Shown here: positions 51,317-59,583 of the stretch, in pieces
Layout of the letters: every line of letters starts with the position of its first letter
How positions within the stretch are numbered: the first letter of the stretch is position 1
Origin: Bacteroidales bacterium UBA1410
GTDB taxonomy: Bacteria > Bacteroidota > Bacteroidia > Bacteroidales > Dysgonomonadaceae
Direction of reading: 5' to 3'
NCBI GenBank assembly: GCA_002305015.1
Contig: DBPW01000008.1
Coordinates: forward strand, 12,424-76,423
Length of the DNA stretch: 64,000 nt
The notes under the pieces: generated by a model
What the model was told of the DNA's origin: nothing
The model's database searches: none
The model's input: the letters and a program-made list of their open reading frames with translations, nothing else
Translations under genes and position numbers: made by a program

Positions 51317-53041
51317 TTAAGCTAAAGCATCAATCATACTCATTATTTCTTCACTCGTATAACCGATCAGGTTGATGGCATCTACCGGACAAACGGGGGT
51401 ACACATGCCACATCCCTTGCACACCATCGGGTTGACGGATGCAACCGTTCTTCCTCCCATCTCTATCTGTTCGATAGCATCGAACGGACAGGCGTTGCTG
51501 CATTTGTTGCACCAAGAGCATGCATCCTGGTCAATTTTGGCGATGATCGGTTCCGTTTCGAGTGTCCCTTTACTGATATACGAAAACGATTTTGTTGCAG
51601 CCGATAAGGCCGAATTTACCGACTCGCTGATGTTTTTCGGCCCTTGACAAGTTCCGGCAATCGTTACACCATCGATCACGGTTTCCACCGGTCGGAGCTT
51701 CATGTGAATTTCGTTGAAAAACCGGTCTCTGCCTTTCGGCAATTTAAGCAGCGTACCGATAGATTGATCGGCTCGCGGCATCATTCCGGTTACAAGTACC
51801 ACCAAATCGACTTCCATTTCCATTTCCCTCCCGGCCGAAAGAATATCTTTTACGGTTACGACCGTTTTTTTGCCTTCGGTACGAATTTCGGGAAGATTTT
51901 GTTCATCGAATTGCAGGTACAGATCACCCATTTGCAGTGATTCGGCATATAGCAGCTCCTGCTTGCCATAGGTGCGAATGCCACGCGTGAGATGAATATT
52001 TTGAATGCCCTTGAATTTTTTGTTGGCTTCGATGGCCGTATGAATAACCGAAGTACAGCAAAAACGCGAACAATACGTATTTTCGTCCTCGCCTTGACGG
52101 CTGCCAACACAATAGATATAAGCAATATTGTTTATTTTCTTGCCGTTGAACTCTAATGATTTTCCGGTGAATTTATCGACCAGTTGTTTAAATTCGGGCA
52201 AAGTGATCACAGCCTCGCTTGTTCCGAATCCATATTCCCCTTGTTTCGGCAAATAATGATCGTAGCCTGTTGCTACCACAATTGAACCTACATGCAATTC
52301 GATGATTTCCATCGGATCGTCCTCTTTCTGCGGACGCCGACGAATTTTTAGTTCGAAGTTGCCAATACTCCCTTTGTTCCCTATCACCTCGGCGTCGGTT
52401 AGTATGGTAACATTGTTATACTTTCGTAAATCGTTCTCGATACGCATCGTCAATTCGAAACCTTTTTCATCGGTCATAAACAAGCTGCCCCATTCGGCGG
52501 TGTGCCCACCCAATCGGTTTTCCTTTTCGATCAGGATCACATTCGATTTTTTTTCGGCGAGCGACAAAGTTGCTTTCATTCCGGCAATTCCGCCACCGAT
52601 GACGGCAATGGTTTTTTCGGCTTCGAACTGATTGGGAAACAGCGGATCGGCGTATCGCGATTTGGCAATGGCCGCCTTCACCAGTCGAATGGCTTTTTCG
52701 GTTGCGCCGAGTTTGTCGTCGGAATGTGCCCATGAAGCTTGTTCGCGAATATTGGCATGAACATACGTATATTTGTTCAAATCACCCCGTTCGGTAACAT
52801 TGCGAAAGGTGGTGAGATGCAATTTGGGCGAACACGAAGCTACAATCACTCCGTCGAGATTGTACTCGTGGATGTCCTGCACCATATCGGTTTGGTTGGC
52901 ATCCGAACAGGCAAACATCGTGGTTTTTGCCATCACCACACCCTCCTCGTGTTCAATGGCAGCGCGTACCTTTTCTACATCAACGTAGTCGGAAATATTT
53001 CCGCCGCAATGGCAAATATAAACGCCTATTCTTTCTTTCAT
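51317..53041 (-). CDS. HdrA/QmoB-like FAD and iron-sulfur oxidoreductase subunit
   Basis: A 574-residue HdrA-family protein. It starts with the HdrA N-terminal motif IGVYICHCGGNISDYVD (C10, C12). Next come a FAD Rossmann motif VIGGGIAGMKATLSLAE at about 147-163, the internal CSRFCCTSVIHTAIEA motif, and two C-terminal 4Fe-4S sites: C508, C511, C514, C518 and C541, C544, C547, C551. HdrA proteins bifurcate or confurcate electrons through flavin; in QmoB-like proteins they serve a membrane quinone module. There is no HdrB (CCG domain) gene in the window. Its start overlaps the previous stop in ATGA. Confidence 0.9.
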   Translation of the reverse strand: MKERIGVYICHCGGNISDYVDVEKVRAAIEHEEGVVMAKTTMFACSDANQTDMVQDIHEYNLDGVIVASCSPKLHLTTFRNVTERGDLNKYTYVHANIREQASWAHSDDKLGATEKAIRLVKAAIAKSRYADPLFPNQFEAEKTIAVIGGGIAGMKATLSLAEKKSNVILIEKENRLGGHTAEWGSLFMTDEKGFELTMRIENDLRKYNNVTILTDAEVIGNKGSIGNFELKIRRRPQKEDDPMEIIELHVGSIVVATGYDHYLPKQGEYGFGTSEAVITLPEFKQLVDKFTGKSLEFNGKKINNIAYIYCVGSRQGEDENTYCSRFCCTSVIHTAIEANKKFKGIQNIHLTRGIRTYGKQELLYAESLQMGDLYLQFDEQNLPEIRTEGKKTVVTVKDILSAGREMEMEVDLVVLVTGMMPRADQSIGTLLKLPKGRDRFFNEIHMKLRPVETVIDGVTIAGTCQGPKNISESVNSALSAATKSFSYISKGTLETEPIIAKIDQDACSWCNKCSNACPFDAIEQIEMGGRTVASVNPMVCKGCGMCTPVCPVDAINLIGYTSEEIMSMIDALA

Positions 53042-54342
53042 ACGCTTTGATACCGGGTTAAGTAACTGATTGCTTCCGATGATGCCGAACCGGCCGATAG
53101 AATGGAATCGGGGATGTCCATCGGTCCCGATGCCGTGCCGGCAACAAAAACGCCGTCGATACTGGTCTTGGCCGGACTGCCTAACAAATCTTGCTGTGCC
53201 ACAAACTGCAACGGATCGAGTTTGAGAGAACTGCCGTCAAATATTTTTCCTGCTGAGGGATTGGATTTTACCCCCACCGAAAGCACTACCATATCGTGTT
53301 CGGCTTCCTTGACCACTCCTTCGGCTATATCTTCGTATCGAAGAATAAGATTTCCGTTTTCTTTCTCGGTGATTTTGCCGATTTTTCCCTTCACGAAATT
53401 TACGCCCATTCCTTTGGCTTGTTGGTAGAATTCTTCAAATCCTTTGCCAAAAGATCGAATGTTGATGTAATAAATCGTAATATCGGCCATCGGGAGAGCA
53501 CCCATCAGCAATTGAGCCTGCTTTATAGAGTACATGCAGCAAATTTGTGAGCAAATGGGGTTGCCGACAGTGTTATCGCGCGAACCGGTGCAGAGCACAT
53601 AAGCGATGCGGTCGGGTACTTTACCATCGCCAGGTCGTAAAATGGTATTGTACGGTCGTGTCGGAGCAATTTCACGTTCCATCTGCATAGACGTGATTAC
53701 GTTTTTGTATTGACCATAACCGAAGCGTGGTATCTCGAGTGGATCGAAAAGATTGAAACCGGTGGCGAGGATAACTGTTTTGGCGTGAAGCTCATAGTAT
53801 TCCGTTTCCATCGTAAAGTCGATGCAATGCGTAGGACAGGCTTTTTCGCAAGCGCCGCACAGGGTGCAATTTTCGATATCGATGACCGCTGCTTTGGGAT
53901 TGGCAATGCTGAATGGAATAAAAGCCGCCTTGCGACCGATGAGCCCGAATTGATATTCGTCCCGAACGCTCACAGGGCATGCTTTTTCGCACAGTTGACA
54001 TGCCGTGCAGCCTTCCACTCTTACATAACGTGGTTTTTTCGAGATTTGTGCAACGAAATCGTTATCGCCTTTTTTCGCGATGTGGGTTACCTCGCTTTCG
54101 GTGAAAACGGTGATATTTTTGTGTCGAGCTATTTCCGATACTTTTGGAGTCGTGATGCAAGCGGCACAATCGAGGGTCGGGAAAACCTTACTCAACAAAA
54201 TCATTTTCCCTCCAAGCGAATGATCTTTTTCTACCAGCAACACCTTGTAGCCGGTGTTTGCAAGATTGATAGCGGCTTCGCCTCCGGCAATTCCCGCGCC
54301 GATTACCAAAGCATCGTACTCGATAATTTTTCGTTCTTCCAT
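53038..54342 (-). CDS. HdrA/QmoA-like FAD and iron-sulfur oxidoreductase subunit
   Basis: A 434-residue second HdrA-family protein. FAD site: VIGAGIAGGEAAINLA at about 13-28, then LVEKDHSLGGKM. The HdrA cysteine motif appears as TLDCAACITTP (C59, C62). Two ferredoxin-type 4Fe-4S sites follow in the middle: C112, C115, C118, C122 and C159, C162, C165, C169. Then come SQICCMYSIKQA and the closing FVAGTASGPMDIPDSILSAG. The short length without the HdrA N- and C-terminal extensions matches QmoA. It overlaps the upstream MvhD-like gene by one base (TAATG) and the downstream gene by four. Confidence 0.9.
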   Translation of the reverse strand: MEERKIIEYDALVIGAGIAGGEAAINLANTGYKVLLVEKDHSLGGKMILLSKVFPTLDCAACITTPKVSEIARHKNITVFTESEVTHIAKKGDNDFVAQISKKPRYVRVEGCTACQLCEKACPVSVRDEYQFGLIGRKAAFIPFSIANPKAAVIDIENCTLCGACEKACPTHCIDFTMETEYYELHAKTVILATGFNLFDPLEIPRFGYGQYKNVITSMQMEREIAPTRPYNTILRPGDGKVPDRIAYVLCTGSRDNTVGNPICSQICCMYSIKQAQLLMGALPMADITIYYINIRSFGKGFEEFYQQAKGMGVNFVKGKIGKITEKENGNLILRYEDIAEGVVKEAEHDMVVLSVGVKSNPSAGKIFDGSSLKLDPLQFVAQQDLLGSPAKTSIDGVFVAGTASGPMDIPDSILSAGSASSEAISYLTRYQSV

Positions 54343-54758
54343 TAATTGTTGTTTGAATGGATGGTTTTTATCAGATAATCGTTGAAGCTGCGCATTTGCT
54401 TCACAAAGGCCTCACTGCAAACTGAGCACAGGGCGGCCATGCGCAAACGGGCAGGATCGATTTCCTTTTCTTTCATTTTTTCGTGCGTCATCGCCACGAT
54501 ATTCCCGGTTTTTTCGGTACACGATTCACCGAAAATACAATCGGTGCCGTCGGCAGCAATGAAAACTCCGTCGAAACCTTTTTCATAGGCATGCATAATC
54601 CACGACGGCTTGATCCCGCTCGAACATGGGACGGTGATGGTATAAACCGTAGGCGGATAGTGCAGCTTAAGCAATCCCGCCATATCGATGGCGGGATCCG
54701 AAATCTTTTCGGTGGAGAATACGAGTATCTTTGCGTTTTTGTTGAAGGAATCCGACAT
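54342..54758 (-). CDS. MvhD/FlpD-like iron-sulfur subunit
   Basis: A 138-residue protein of the methyl-viologen-reducing hydrogenase delta subunit family, which carries a 2Fe-2S cluster and hands electrons to HdrA. Cysteines are C45 (ITVPCSSGIKPSWI), C74 and C80 (DGTDCIFGESC), and C111 and C114 (LCSVCSEAF), at the usual places. No hydrogenase large or small subunit gene is nearby, so the electron donor or acceptor is unknown. It is coupled to the QmoA-like gene by TAATG and lies 27 bases after the TusA-like gene. Confidence 0.85.
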   Translation of the reverse strand: MSDSFNKNAKILVFSTEKISDPAIDMAGLLKLHYPPTVYTITVPCSSGIKPSWIMHAYEKGFDGVFIAADGTDCIFGESCTEKTGNIVAMTHEKMKEKEIDPARLRMAALCSVCSEAFVKQMRSFNDYLIKTIHSNNN

Positions 54759-54785
54759 TTCGAAACAGTTTTTTCAGTGTTGAGG

Positions 54786-55037
54786 TTATTTTTTTCTCAG
54801 GTAAACTTTGAAATATCCGTTCTCGTCGATTGATCCGAGATATTCGTGTCCCTGTTTGGTGCACCATTTCGGGATGTCGATTTTTGTGCCTTCGTCGGCC
54901 GACAATACTTCCATCACATCTCCCACATTGATGGTGCCGATGGCTTTTTTCGCTTCCAAAAGCGGTCCCGGACAGGCAGTCCCGCGTGCATCTACCGATT
55001 TGGCTACTTTCAATTCTTTCAATTCTTCTGTGGTCAT
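54786..55037 (-). CDS. TusA family sulfur carrier
   Basis: An 83-residue protein with the TusA fold. The sulfur-carrying cysteine is C22 in the exact motif DARGTACPGPLLEAKKAI. A second cysteine, C59 in PKWCTKQGHEYLG, lies at the position often seen in dissimilatory or YedF-like members. TusA proteins carry persulfide sulfur to tRNA thiolation, molybdenum cofactor synthesis or sulfur oxidation enzymes. Here the neighbours (DsrE2-like, MvhD-like, HdrA-like) point to sulfur trafficking towards the redox complex, not tRNA modification. Confidence 0.92.
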   Translation of the reverse strand: MTTEELKELKVAKSVDARGTACPGPLLEAKKAIGTINVGDVMEVLSADEGTKIDIPKWCTKQGHEYLGSIDENGYFKVYLRKK

Positions 55038-55120
55038 AACATTTGTTTTTTATGTTTTCTCCCTTTTGGTTGAGGAAACGAGGTGAATATTTAATGAGAA
55101 TAATTTTTATTGGGAAACGT

Positions 55121-55687
55121 TCAAATAAACCATTGCATGCTGCTTTCGCCAGCATCGGCAACAAAAGTGGTTGCCCCTGCATAACGAAGATTGGGATAAT
55201 CAATCATTTCTTCTTTCTTGAAACCCATCAGGTGCATCGACATTTCGCATACCGTGATTTCGATTCCGAGTTCGGCCGCTTCCTCGAACATTTCGTCGAG
55301 CGACATTACGCCTTGTTTTTTCATCAGACTTTTGATCATCATCGGTCCCATCCCGCACATGTTAAGCCTCGATAATTTCAGTTTGTTGCGTCCTTTGGGA
55401 AGCAGGAATCCAAACATTTTCGAAATAAAATCCTTTCCTTTTGCTTTCTTTTTGGGATCGCGCAAAGCCGCCAATGCCCAAAAGGAAAAAAACAGTTTCA
55501 CTTGTGTATCCATAGCTGCGGCAGCCAGTGAGATAATCATTCCGGCCAATATTTTATCCATATCGCCCGAAACAATGGCGATGGACAGCTGATCTTTTCG
55601 CGAATTTTCCATTCGTGTGGTTTGAGCTTTTAGGGTTTCGAGTTCCGCCAAAAGCTTTTCCATGCTTATTTCTCCTGATTTTTCCAT
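55121..55687 (-). CDS. DsrE2-like sulfur transferase (DsrE/DsrF/DrsH family)
   Basis: A 188-residue protein of the DsrE2 group. The start at 55687 is the first ATG; a slightly longer frame needs a TTG. The family core is SIAIVSGDMDKILAGMIISLAAAAM, then FFSFWALAAL, and the C-terminal GIEITVCEMSMHLMGFKKEEM, where C147 is the conserved DsrE2 cysteine. C111 in NMCGMG is a second one. The hydrophobic N-terminal half is typical of DsrE2, which may associate with the membrane. DsrE2 and TusA genes commonly occur together in sulfur-metabolising prokaryotes. This is the first gene of the operon. Confidence 0.87.
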   Translation of the reverse strand: MEKSGEISMEKLLAELETLKAQTTRMENSRKDQLSIAIVSGDMDKILAGMIISLAAAAMDTQVKLFFSFWALAALRDPKKKAKGKDFISKMFGFLLPKGRNKLKLSRLNMCGMGPMMIKSLMKKQGVMSLDEMFEEAAELGIEITVCEMSMHLMGFKKEEMIDYPNLRYAGATTFVADAGESSMQWFI

Positions 55688-55778
55688 GTTGTTGTTTTTT
55701 GTGGATGAATACAATGCGAAATAAGGAAATATTTCTTTATTAATTTCTTTTTATCACGTGCAGAATCATACAATATTT

Positions 55779-55794
55779 TGTGATATGTATCACT
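55779..55794. promoter_or_regulatory. CRP/FNR-type box in the divergent promoter gap
   Basis: TGTGATATGTATCACT matches the CRP pattern TGTGA-N6-TCACA in all but the last base. The inner GTGATA-TG-TATCAC is an exact palindrome. It lies between the dsrE2-led operon and the Crp/Fnr gene, eight bases before a TATCTTTG -7 element at 55802-55809. Confidence 0.65.
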
Positions 55795-55813
55795 TTTTAG
55801 ATATCTTTGTCGC

Positions 55814-56491
55814 ATGAAAAACGAATGCTACAATTGTGCCTGTGTCATGAGATCGATGCAGTCGCTCAAAAACTGTCAATTAGAACAGCTTGAAAGTAAT
55901 CATGCTGTAGTTCAATTTCGAAAAGGAGATTCTATCATTAAACAGGGAATGTTTTCGACCAATGTAGTTTTTTTGAAAAGCGGGTTGGTCAAAATTCATA
56001 TCACCGGTCCTTATCACGAACAGATCGTGCGTTTGGCCAAAGCACCCACTTATTTGGGCTTGCCGACCACCATCGGCGATAAAATCAATCAATATTCCGT
56101 CACAGCGGTGCAGGATTCTGAAGTTTGCTTTATCGATCTGAACATCTTTAAACGTGTATTGGAGGAAAACAAAGTCTTTTCGTCCTATATCATTCTCGAG
56201 TTATGCAAAAGCGAACTCGAAAGCTATCGCAGGTGTGCTAATCGCACTCAAAAGCAGACGAGAGGCAATTTGGCTGATGTTTTGATTGATTTGTCGGAAA
56301 ATGTTTTCGAGTCGGATGAATTTGTTTTGCCCATTTCTCAATCGGATATCGGCAATTTGGTGGATGCTAGTCGCGAAAGCGTGAATAGACTTCTATCCGA
56401 GCTAATTAACGATGGGATCATACGCATGGAAGGACGAAAAATAGAAATTTTGAACAAATATTCACTGCAATTGATTTCGCAAAACGGATAA
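55814..56491 (+). CDS. Crp/Fnr family regulator with N-terminal cysteine cluster
   Basis: A 225-residue activator/repressor. The cyclic-nucleotide-type beta barrel covers about 20-140 (VVQFRKGDSIIKQGMFSTNVVFLKSGLVKI), followed by the dimer helix and a winged helix (ISQSDIGNLVDASRESVNRLLSELINDGII). The N-terminus has C5, C8, C10 and C21 in NECYNCACVMR and LKNC, which could hold an iron-sulfur cluster or respond to thiol redox state, as in FNR. It is divergent from the Hdr/TusA operon and a CRP-type box lies in the gap, so control of that operon and of itself is likely. The -7 element is only four bases from the ATG. Confidence 0.9.
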   Translation: MKNECYNCACVMRSMQSLKNCQLEQLESNHAVVQFRKGDSIIKQGMFSTNVVFLKSGLVKIHITGPYHEQIVRLAKAPTYLGLPTTIGDKINQYSVTAVQDSEVCFIDLNIFKRVLEENKVFSSYIILELCKSELESYRRCANRTQKQTRGNLADVLIDLSENVFESDEFVLPISQSDIGNLVDASRESVNRLLSELINDGIIRMEGRKIEILNKYSLQLISQNG

Positions 56492-56650
56492 AGTGACGAC
56501 CCTCCTTTGGGATTATCGAGCTGATATGGATGGAATTTCCCCATACCCCTCTAATTTCTATCATTCGATTTTTTTACCGGCTGTTATGTGGATTGGAAAT
56601 GAGGGAAAATCAGTAATTCCATTTTTTTTCTGTCCTTCCCGTATAATAAT

Positions 56651-56658
56651 TAACTTTG
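56651..56658 (+). promoter_or_regulatory. -7 promoter element for the ABC importer operon
   Basis: TAACTTTG matches TAnnTTTG and lies about 120 bases before the ATG at 56777. The leader includes an inverted repeat (TGTTTCA 56679-56685, TGAAACA 56702-56708). I see no recognised riboswitch in the leader. Confidence 0.45.
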
Positions 56659-56776
56659 CAAATAATGATGAAAGCTTTTGTTTCAATGAGGCGGTACTTT
56701 TTGAAACAGGTGCTGTAATTGAAGACGGCGATTGTTGTTTTTTGCAACTTAAATAACTTAGCTTATATTCATCCAT

Positions 56777-57595
56777 ATGAAAATGAAACTTCTTGCTTCT
56801 GCATTGTTTATTGCTGTATGGACATGTTCTTTTGCTCAAAAAACGTACAGAAGGATTGTTTCGCTGGCACCTTCGCTCACGCAAAGTTTGTATTACCTTG
56901 AGGCTCAGGATAACCTTGTGGGATGCACCAGCTATTGCGAAGCGGCCAAAAAAGATCGTAAGCCTATTGTTGCTTCTGCCGTTAAGCCCAATCTCGAAAA
57001 AATAATCAGCCTGAAGCCCGACCTTGTGGTAGTTGCCGGATTGACCGATCCGAAAGACATCGAAACATTGCGAAAATTCGGTATCCGAGTGGAAATATTC
57101 CCATCGCCCAAGTCGTTTGCCGGTATATGTGATCAGTTTATTTGTTTAGGTGCTTTTGTGGGGAAGAAAGAAAAAGCATGGGCGATTGTGGAAGAATGCA
57201 AACGAAAAATTAGCGATATTACTGCGAAAATAAAATGGGAGGGAACGCCTAAGGTATTTTTTCAAATTGGGGCCGATCCTTTGTTTACCGTTATTCCTAA
57301 CACGTTTATGGATGACTATATCCGATTTCTTGGTGGAGAAAATATTGCCAAAGACCTGAAACGGGGAACCGTGGGAAGGGAATTTGTCATCGCAAAGAAT
57401 CCCGATTATATATTTATTGCCACGATGGGAATTACGGGAGAGGAAGAAAAGAAAATCTGGAGTAAATATTCCAACCTGAATGCGGCAAAGAATAACCGGA
57501 TATTTATTGTCGATTCCGACTTGGCATGTCAACCTACCCCGATAACTTTTGTGCAAACGATGGAAGTTTTGCAGCAAAAGATCCTCGGGAAATAG
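56777..57595 (+). CDS. Periplasmic binding protein of a BtuF/FepB-type ABC importer
   Basis: A 272-residue exported protein with a signal peptide (MKMKLLASALFIAVWTCSFAQ). The class III binding-protein fold starts with RIVSLAPSLTQSLYYLEAQDNLVGCTSYC and continues KPNLEKIISLKPDLVVVAG, as in cobalamin binder BtuF. Family members bind corrinoids, heme or siderophores. The CTSYC region and the partner genes favour corrinoid, but this is inference. It opens the three-gene operon, 18 bases before the permease gene. Confidence 0.88.
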   Translation: MKMKLLASALFIAVWTCSFAQKTYRRIVSLAPSLTQSLYYLEAQDNLVGCTSYCEAAKKDRKPIVASAVKPNLEKIISLKPDLVVVAGLTDPKDIETLRKFGIRVEIFPSPKSFAGICDQFICLGAFVGKKEKAWAIVEECKRKISDITAKIKWEGTPKVFFQIGADPLFTVIPNTFMDDYIRFLGGENIAKDLKRGTVGREFVIAKNPDYIFIATMGITGEEEKKIWSKYSNLNAAKNNRIFIVDSDLACQPTPITFVQTMEVLQQKILGK

Positions 57596-57613
57596 CATCA
57601 AACCCTTTGTAAA

Positions 57614-58630
57614 ATGGACAAAAAGACATTATCATGGAGCATGTATGTGTTATTGCTGTTGGTGGCGGTATTTTTTGCCTTCCTGCTATCGCTGAGCGTT
57701 GGTGAAGTATCCATCCCCTTTCGAGATATAGTGTCTGTTTTGTCCGACAAAGACAGTATGGAATACGGTGTGCTTTCTTATATTCGCATTCCTCGCACAT
57801 TGTTGGGCTTTGCTGTTGGCGGCGGGTTAAGCCTTTCCGGAGCCATTTTGCAGGGTATTTATCGCAATCCGTTGGTTGAACCCTACACGCTGGGTATCTC
57901 GGGTGGCGCATCGTTGGGAGTAACTTTCGCCATTGTGTCAGGGCTGCATCTGATCAATACCTTATTTCTTCCGTTTGCCGGCTTCATCGGCGCTTTAGCC
58001 ACCCTATTTCTTGTATATGCGCTAAGCATTCGCCGTGGAGCGCCCGATATTAACCGCATGCTGCTCATTGGGGTAATGATCAGTTTTATTTCTTCTTCTC
58101 TCATGATGTTTCTCATGTCGGTTGCTTCATCAGAAAATATTCACGGTATCATTTTTTGGACGATGGGATCGCTCAATGAGTCCAACAATGTCATGATCGG
58201 CTTGATGGTTATATTGTCTGTAATTGGGTTGCTCGTATCTTACTTTTTTGTCATTCCGTTGAATGCTTTGCGCCTCGGAGAAGAAAAAGCCCGCCATCTG
58301 GGAATCGATTCCGGCACGACCATCCGAATTCTTTTCGTCGTTTCTTCTCTTCTCACGGGAGCATGCATATCGGTGGCAGGGATCATTGGATTTGTGGGAT
58401 TGGTGATCCCCCATATTGTTCAGCTGTGGGTAGGATCGGATTATCGCATCAAACTTATTGCTTCTTTTTTGAGCGGAAGCGTCTTTTTGATTTTATGCGA
58501 TGTGGCAGCCCGTACGATTATTGCTCCCAACGAGCTTCCGATAGGCGTCATTACGGGAATTGTGGGCGGCATCGTTTTCATCGTATTGTTGAGTCGTTCC
58601 GGGAAACCTGCCAAACTTGTGCAAAGATGA
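57614..58630 (+). CDS. FecCD/BtuC-type ABC importer permease
   Basis: A 338-residue inner-membrane permease with about ten hydrophobic segments. Motifs include RIPRTLLGFAVGGGLSLSGAILQGIYRNPLVEPYTLGISGGASLG and ARHLGIDSGTT. The coupling-helix region is ISVAGIIGFVGLVIPHIVQLWVGSDYR. It forms the channel for the ligand delivered by the preceding binding protein. Its stop overlaps the ATPase start by four bases (ATGA). Confidence 0.95.
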   Translation: MDKKTLSWSMYVLLLLVAVFFAFLLSLSVGEVSIPFRDIVSVLSDKDSMEYGVLSYIRIPRTLLGFAVGGGLSLSGAILQGIYRNPLVEPYTLGISGGASLGVTFAIVSGLHLINTLFLPFAGFIGALATLFLVYALSIRRGAPDINRMLLIGVMISFISSSLMMFLMSVASSENIHGIIFWTMGSLNESNNVMIGLMVILSVIGLLVSYFFVIPLNALRLGEEKARHLGIDSGTTIRILFVVSSLLTGACISVAGIIGFVGLVIPHIVQLWVGSDYRIKLIASFLSGSVFLILCDVAARTIIAPNELPIGVITGIVGGIVFIVLLSRSGKPAKLVQR

Positions 58631-59454
58631 AAGAATTGCTTGTACTCGATAATGTATCGTGCGGATATAAAAGCGGTTTTCATATCGAAAACATCAACTT
58701 TTCGCTTCCTGAAGGCATTTTTGCCGGCATTGTAGGGCCAAACGGATCGGGGAAGACGACACTTTTTCGCGGCATTTCTGGAGATCTTTCTCTTCACAAA
58801 GGAGCTGTTTATTTCGAAGGCAAAGACTTATCCAAATTATCGCTTCGTGAAAAAGCACAAAAAATGGCTATCGTATCGCAATTTACGGAAGTTGCCGACA
58901 TCACGGTCGAAGAATATGTACTGATGGGCAGGATGCCTTACAGAAAACAGTTTCAATTTTTCGACAAAAAAGAAGACGTCGAGATAGCTCACCATTATAT
59001 GCATTTGACGAATACTTATCGATTGAAAGATAAATCCATGGCAGCCCTTAGTGGAGGCGAACGGCAGATGGCAAGCATTGCGTCGGCATTGACGCAAAAT
59101 CCGCGACTGCTGTTGCTGGATGAACCCACTTCGCATTTGGATATCACGCATCAGGTTAGATTTATGAATCTTATTCAGCGGCTCAACGAAGAATTGAAGC
59201 TGTCGGTGATGATGATTGTTCACGATCTTTCGTTGGCCGGAGAGTATTGCGATTACCTTGTCATGATGAAAAATGGGAGAATATTTGAAAAGGGTAATCC
59301 GGTAGAAGTGCTTACCTATGAGAATATCGAGAAGGTTTACGAAACCGTTGTTGTTGTGGAAACCAACCCTGTTTCGGGGAATCCGGTTGTATTTCCTGTT
59401 TCGGAACGCCGATTGAAGGAATTTGTCGAGAAGACAAAACCTCAAGAGACCTAA
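58627..59454 (+). CDS. ABC importer ATP-binding protein, BtuD/FecE type
   Basis: A 275-residue ATPase. Walker A is GPNGSGKTTLFRGI, the Q-loop ends VSQFTE, the signature is LSGGERQMA, and Walker B is LLLLDEPTSHLDITHQ followed by the switch histidine in MIVHDLSL. The start at 58627 overlaps the permease stop and begins the family N-terminus directly; a longer frame starting at 58363 would lie inside the permease gene. The whole operon resembles BtuFCD for vitamin B12 uptake across the inner membrane. Confidence 0.95.
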   Translation: MKELLVLDNVSCGYKSGFHIENINFSLPEGIFAGIVGPNGSGKTTLFRGISGDLSLHKGAVYFEGKDLSKLSLREKAQKMAIVSQFTEVADITVEEYVLMGRMPYRKQFQFFDKKEDVEIAHHYMHLTNTYRLKDKSMAALSGGERQMASIASALTQNPRLLLLDEPTSHLDITHQVRFMNLIQRLNEELKLSVMMIVHDLSLAGEYCDYLVMMKNGRIFEKGNPVEVLTYENIEKVYETVVVVETNPVSGNPVVFPVSERRLKEFVEKTKPQET

Positions 59455-59583
59455 AAACAGGGAATCTACCCTTTTTGGCAAATACATTGCCCTCCGGGAA
59501 TGGACAGAGCCGCTGTCGCCTTTACCGGAACAAAAAAGTTTGCATGGTTTTCTCCATTTCTTTGATCTTATTAATTAATTTTG
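59455..59583 (+). other. Spacer after the ABC importer operon with a weak terminator and a promoter
   Basis: A short hairpin AGGG (59459-59462) with CCCT (59469-59472) and a T-run probably ends the importer transcript. TAATTTTG at 59576-59583 then matches the -7 element and would start a separate transcript into the structured segment beyond. No open frame worth calling is present. Confidence 0.45.

Noticed and set aside
56493..56756. Open frame of 87 codons before the BtuF-like gene
   Set aside because: No initiation signal, no family likeness, and it spans the promoter of the importer operon.
58363..58626. Longer start for the ABC ATPase
   Set aside because: The extra 88 codons lie in another frame of the permease gene; the family N-terminus starts at 58627.
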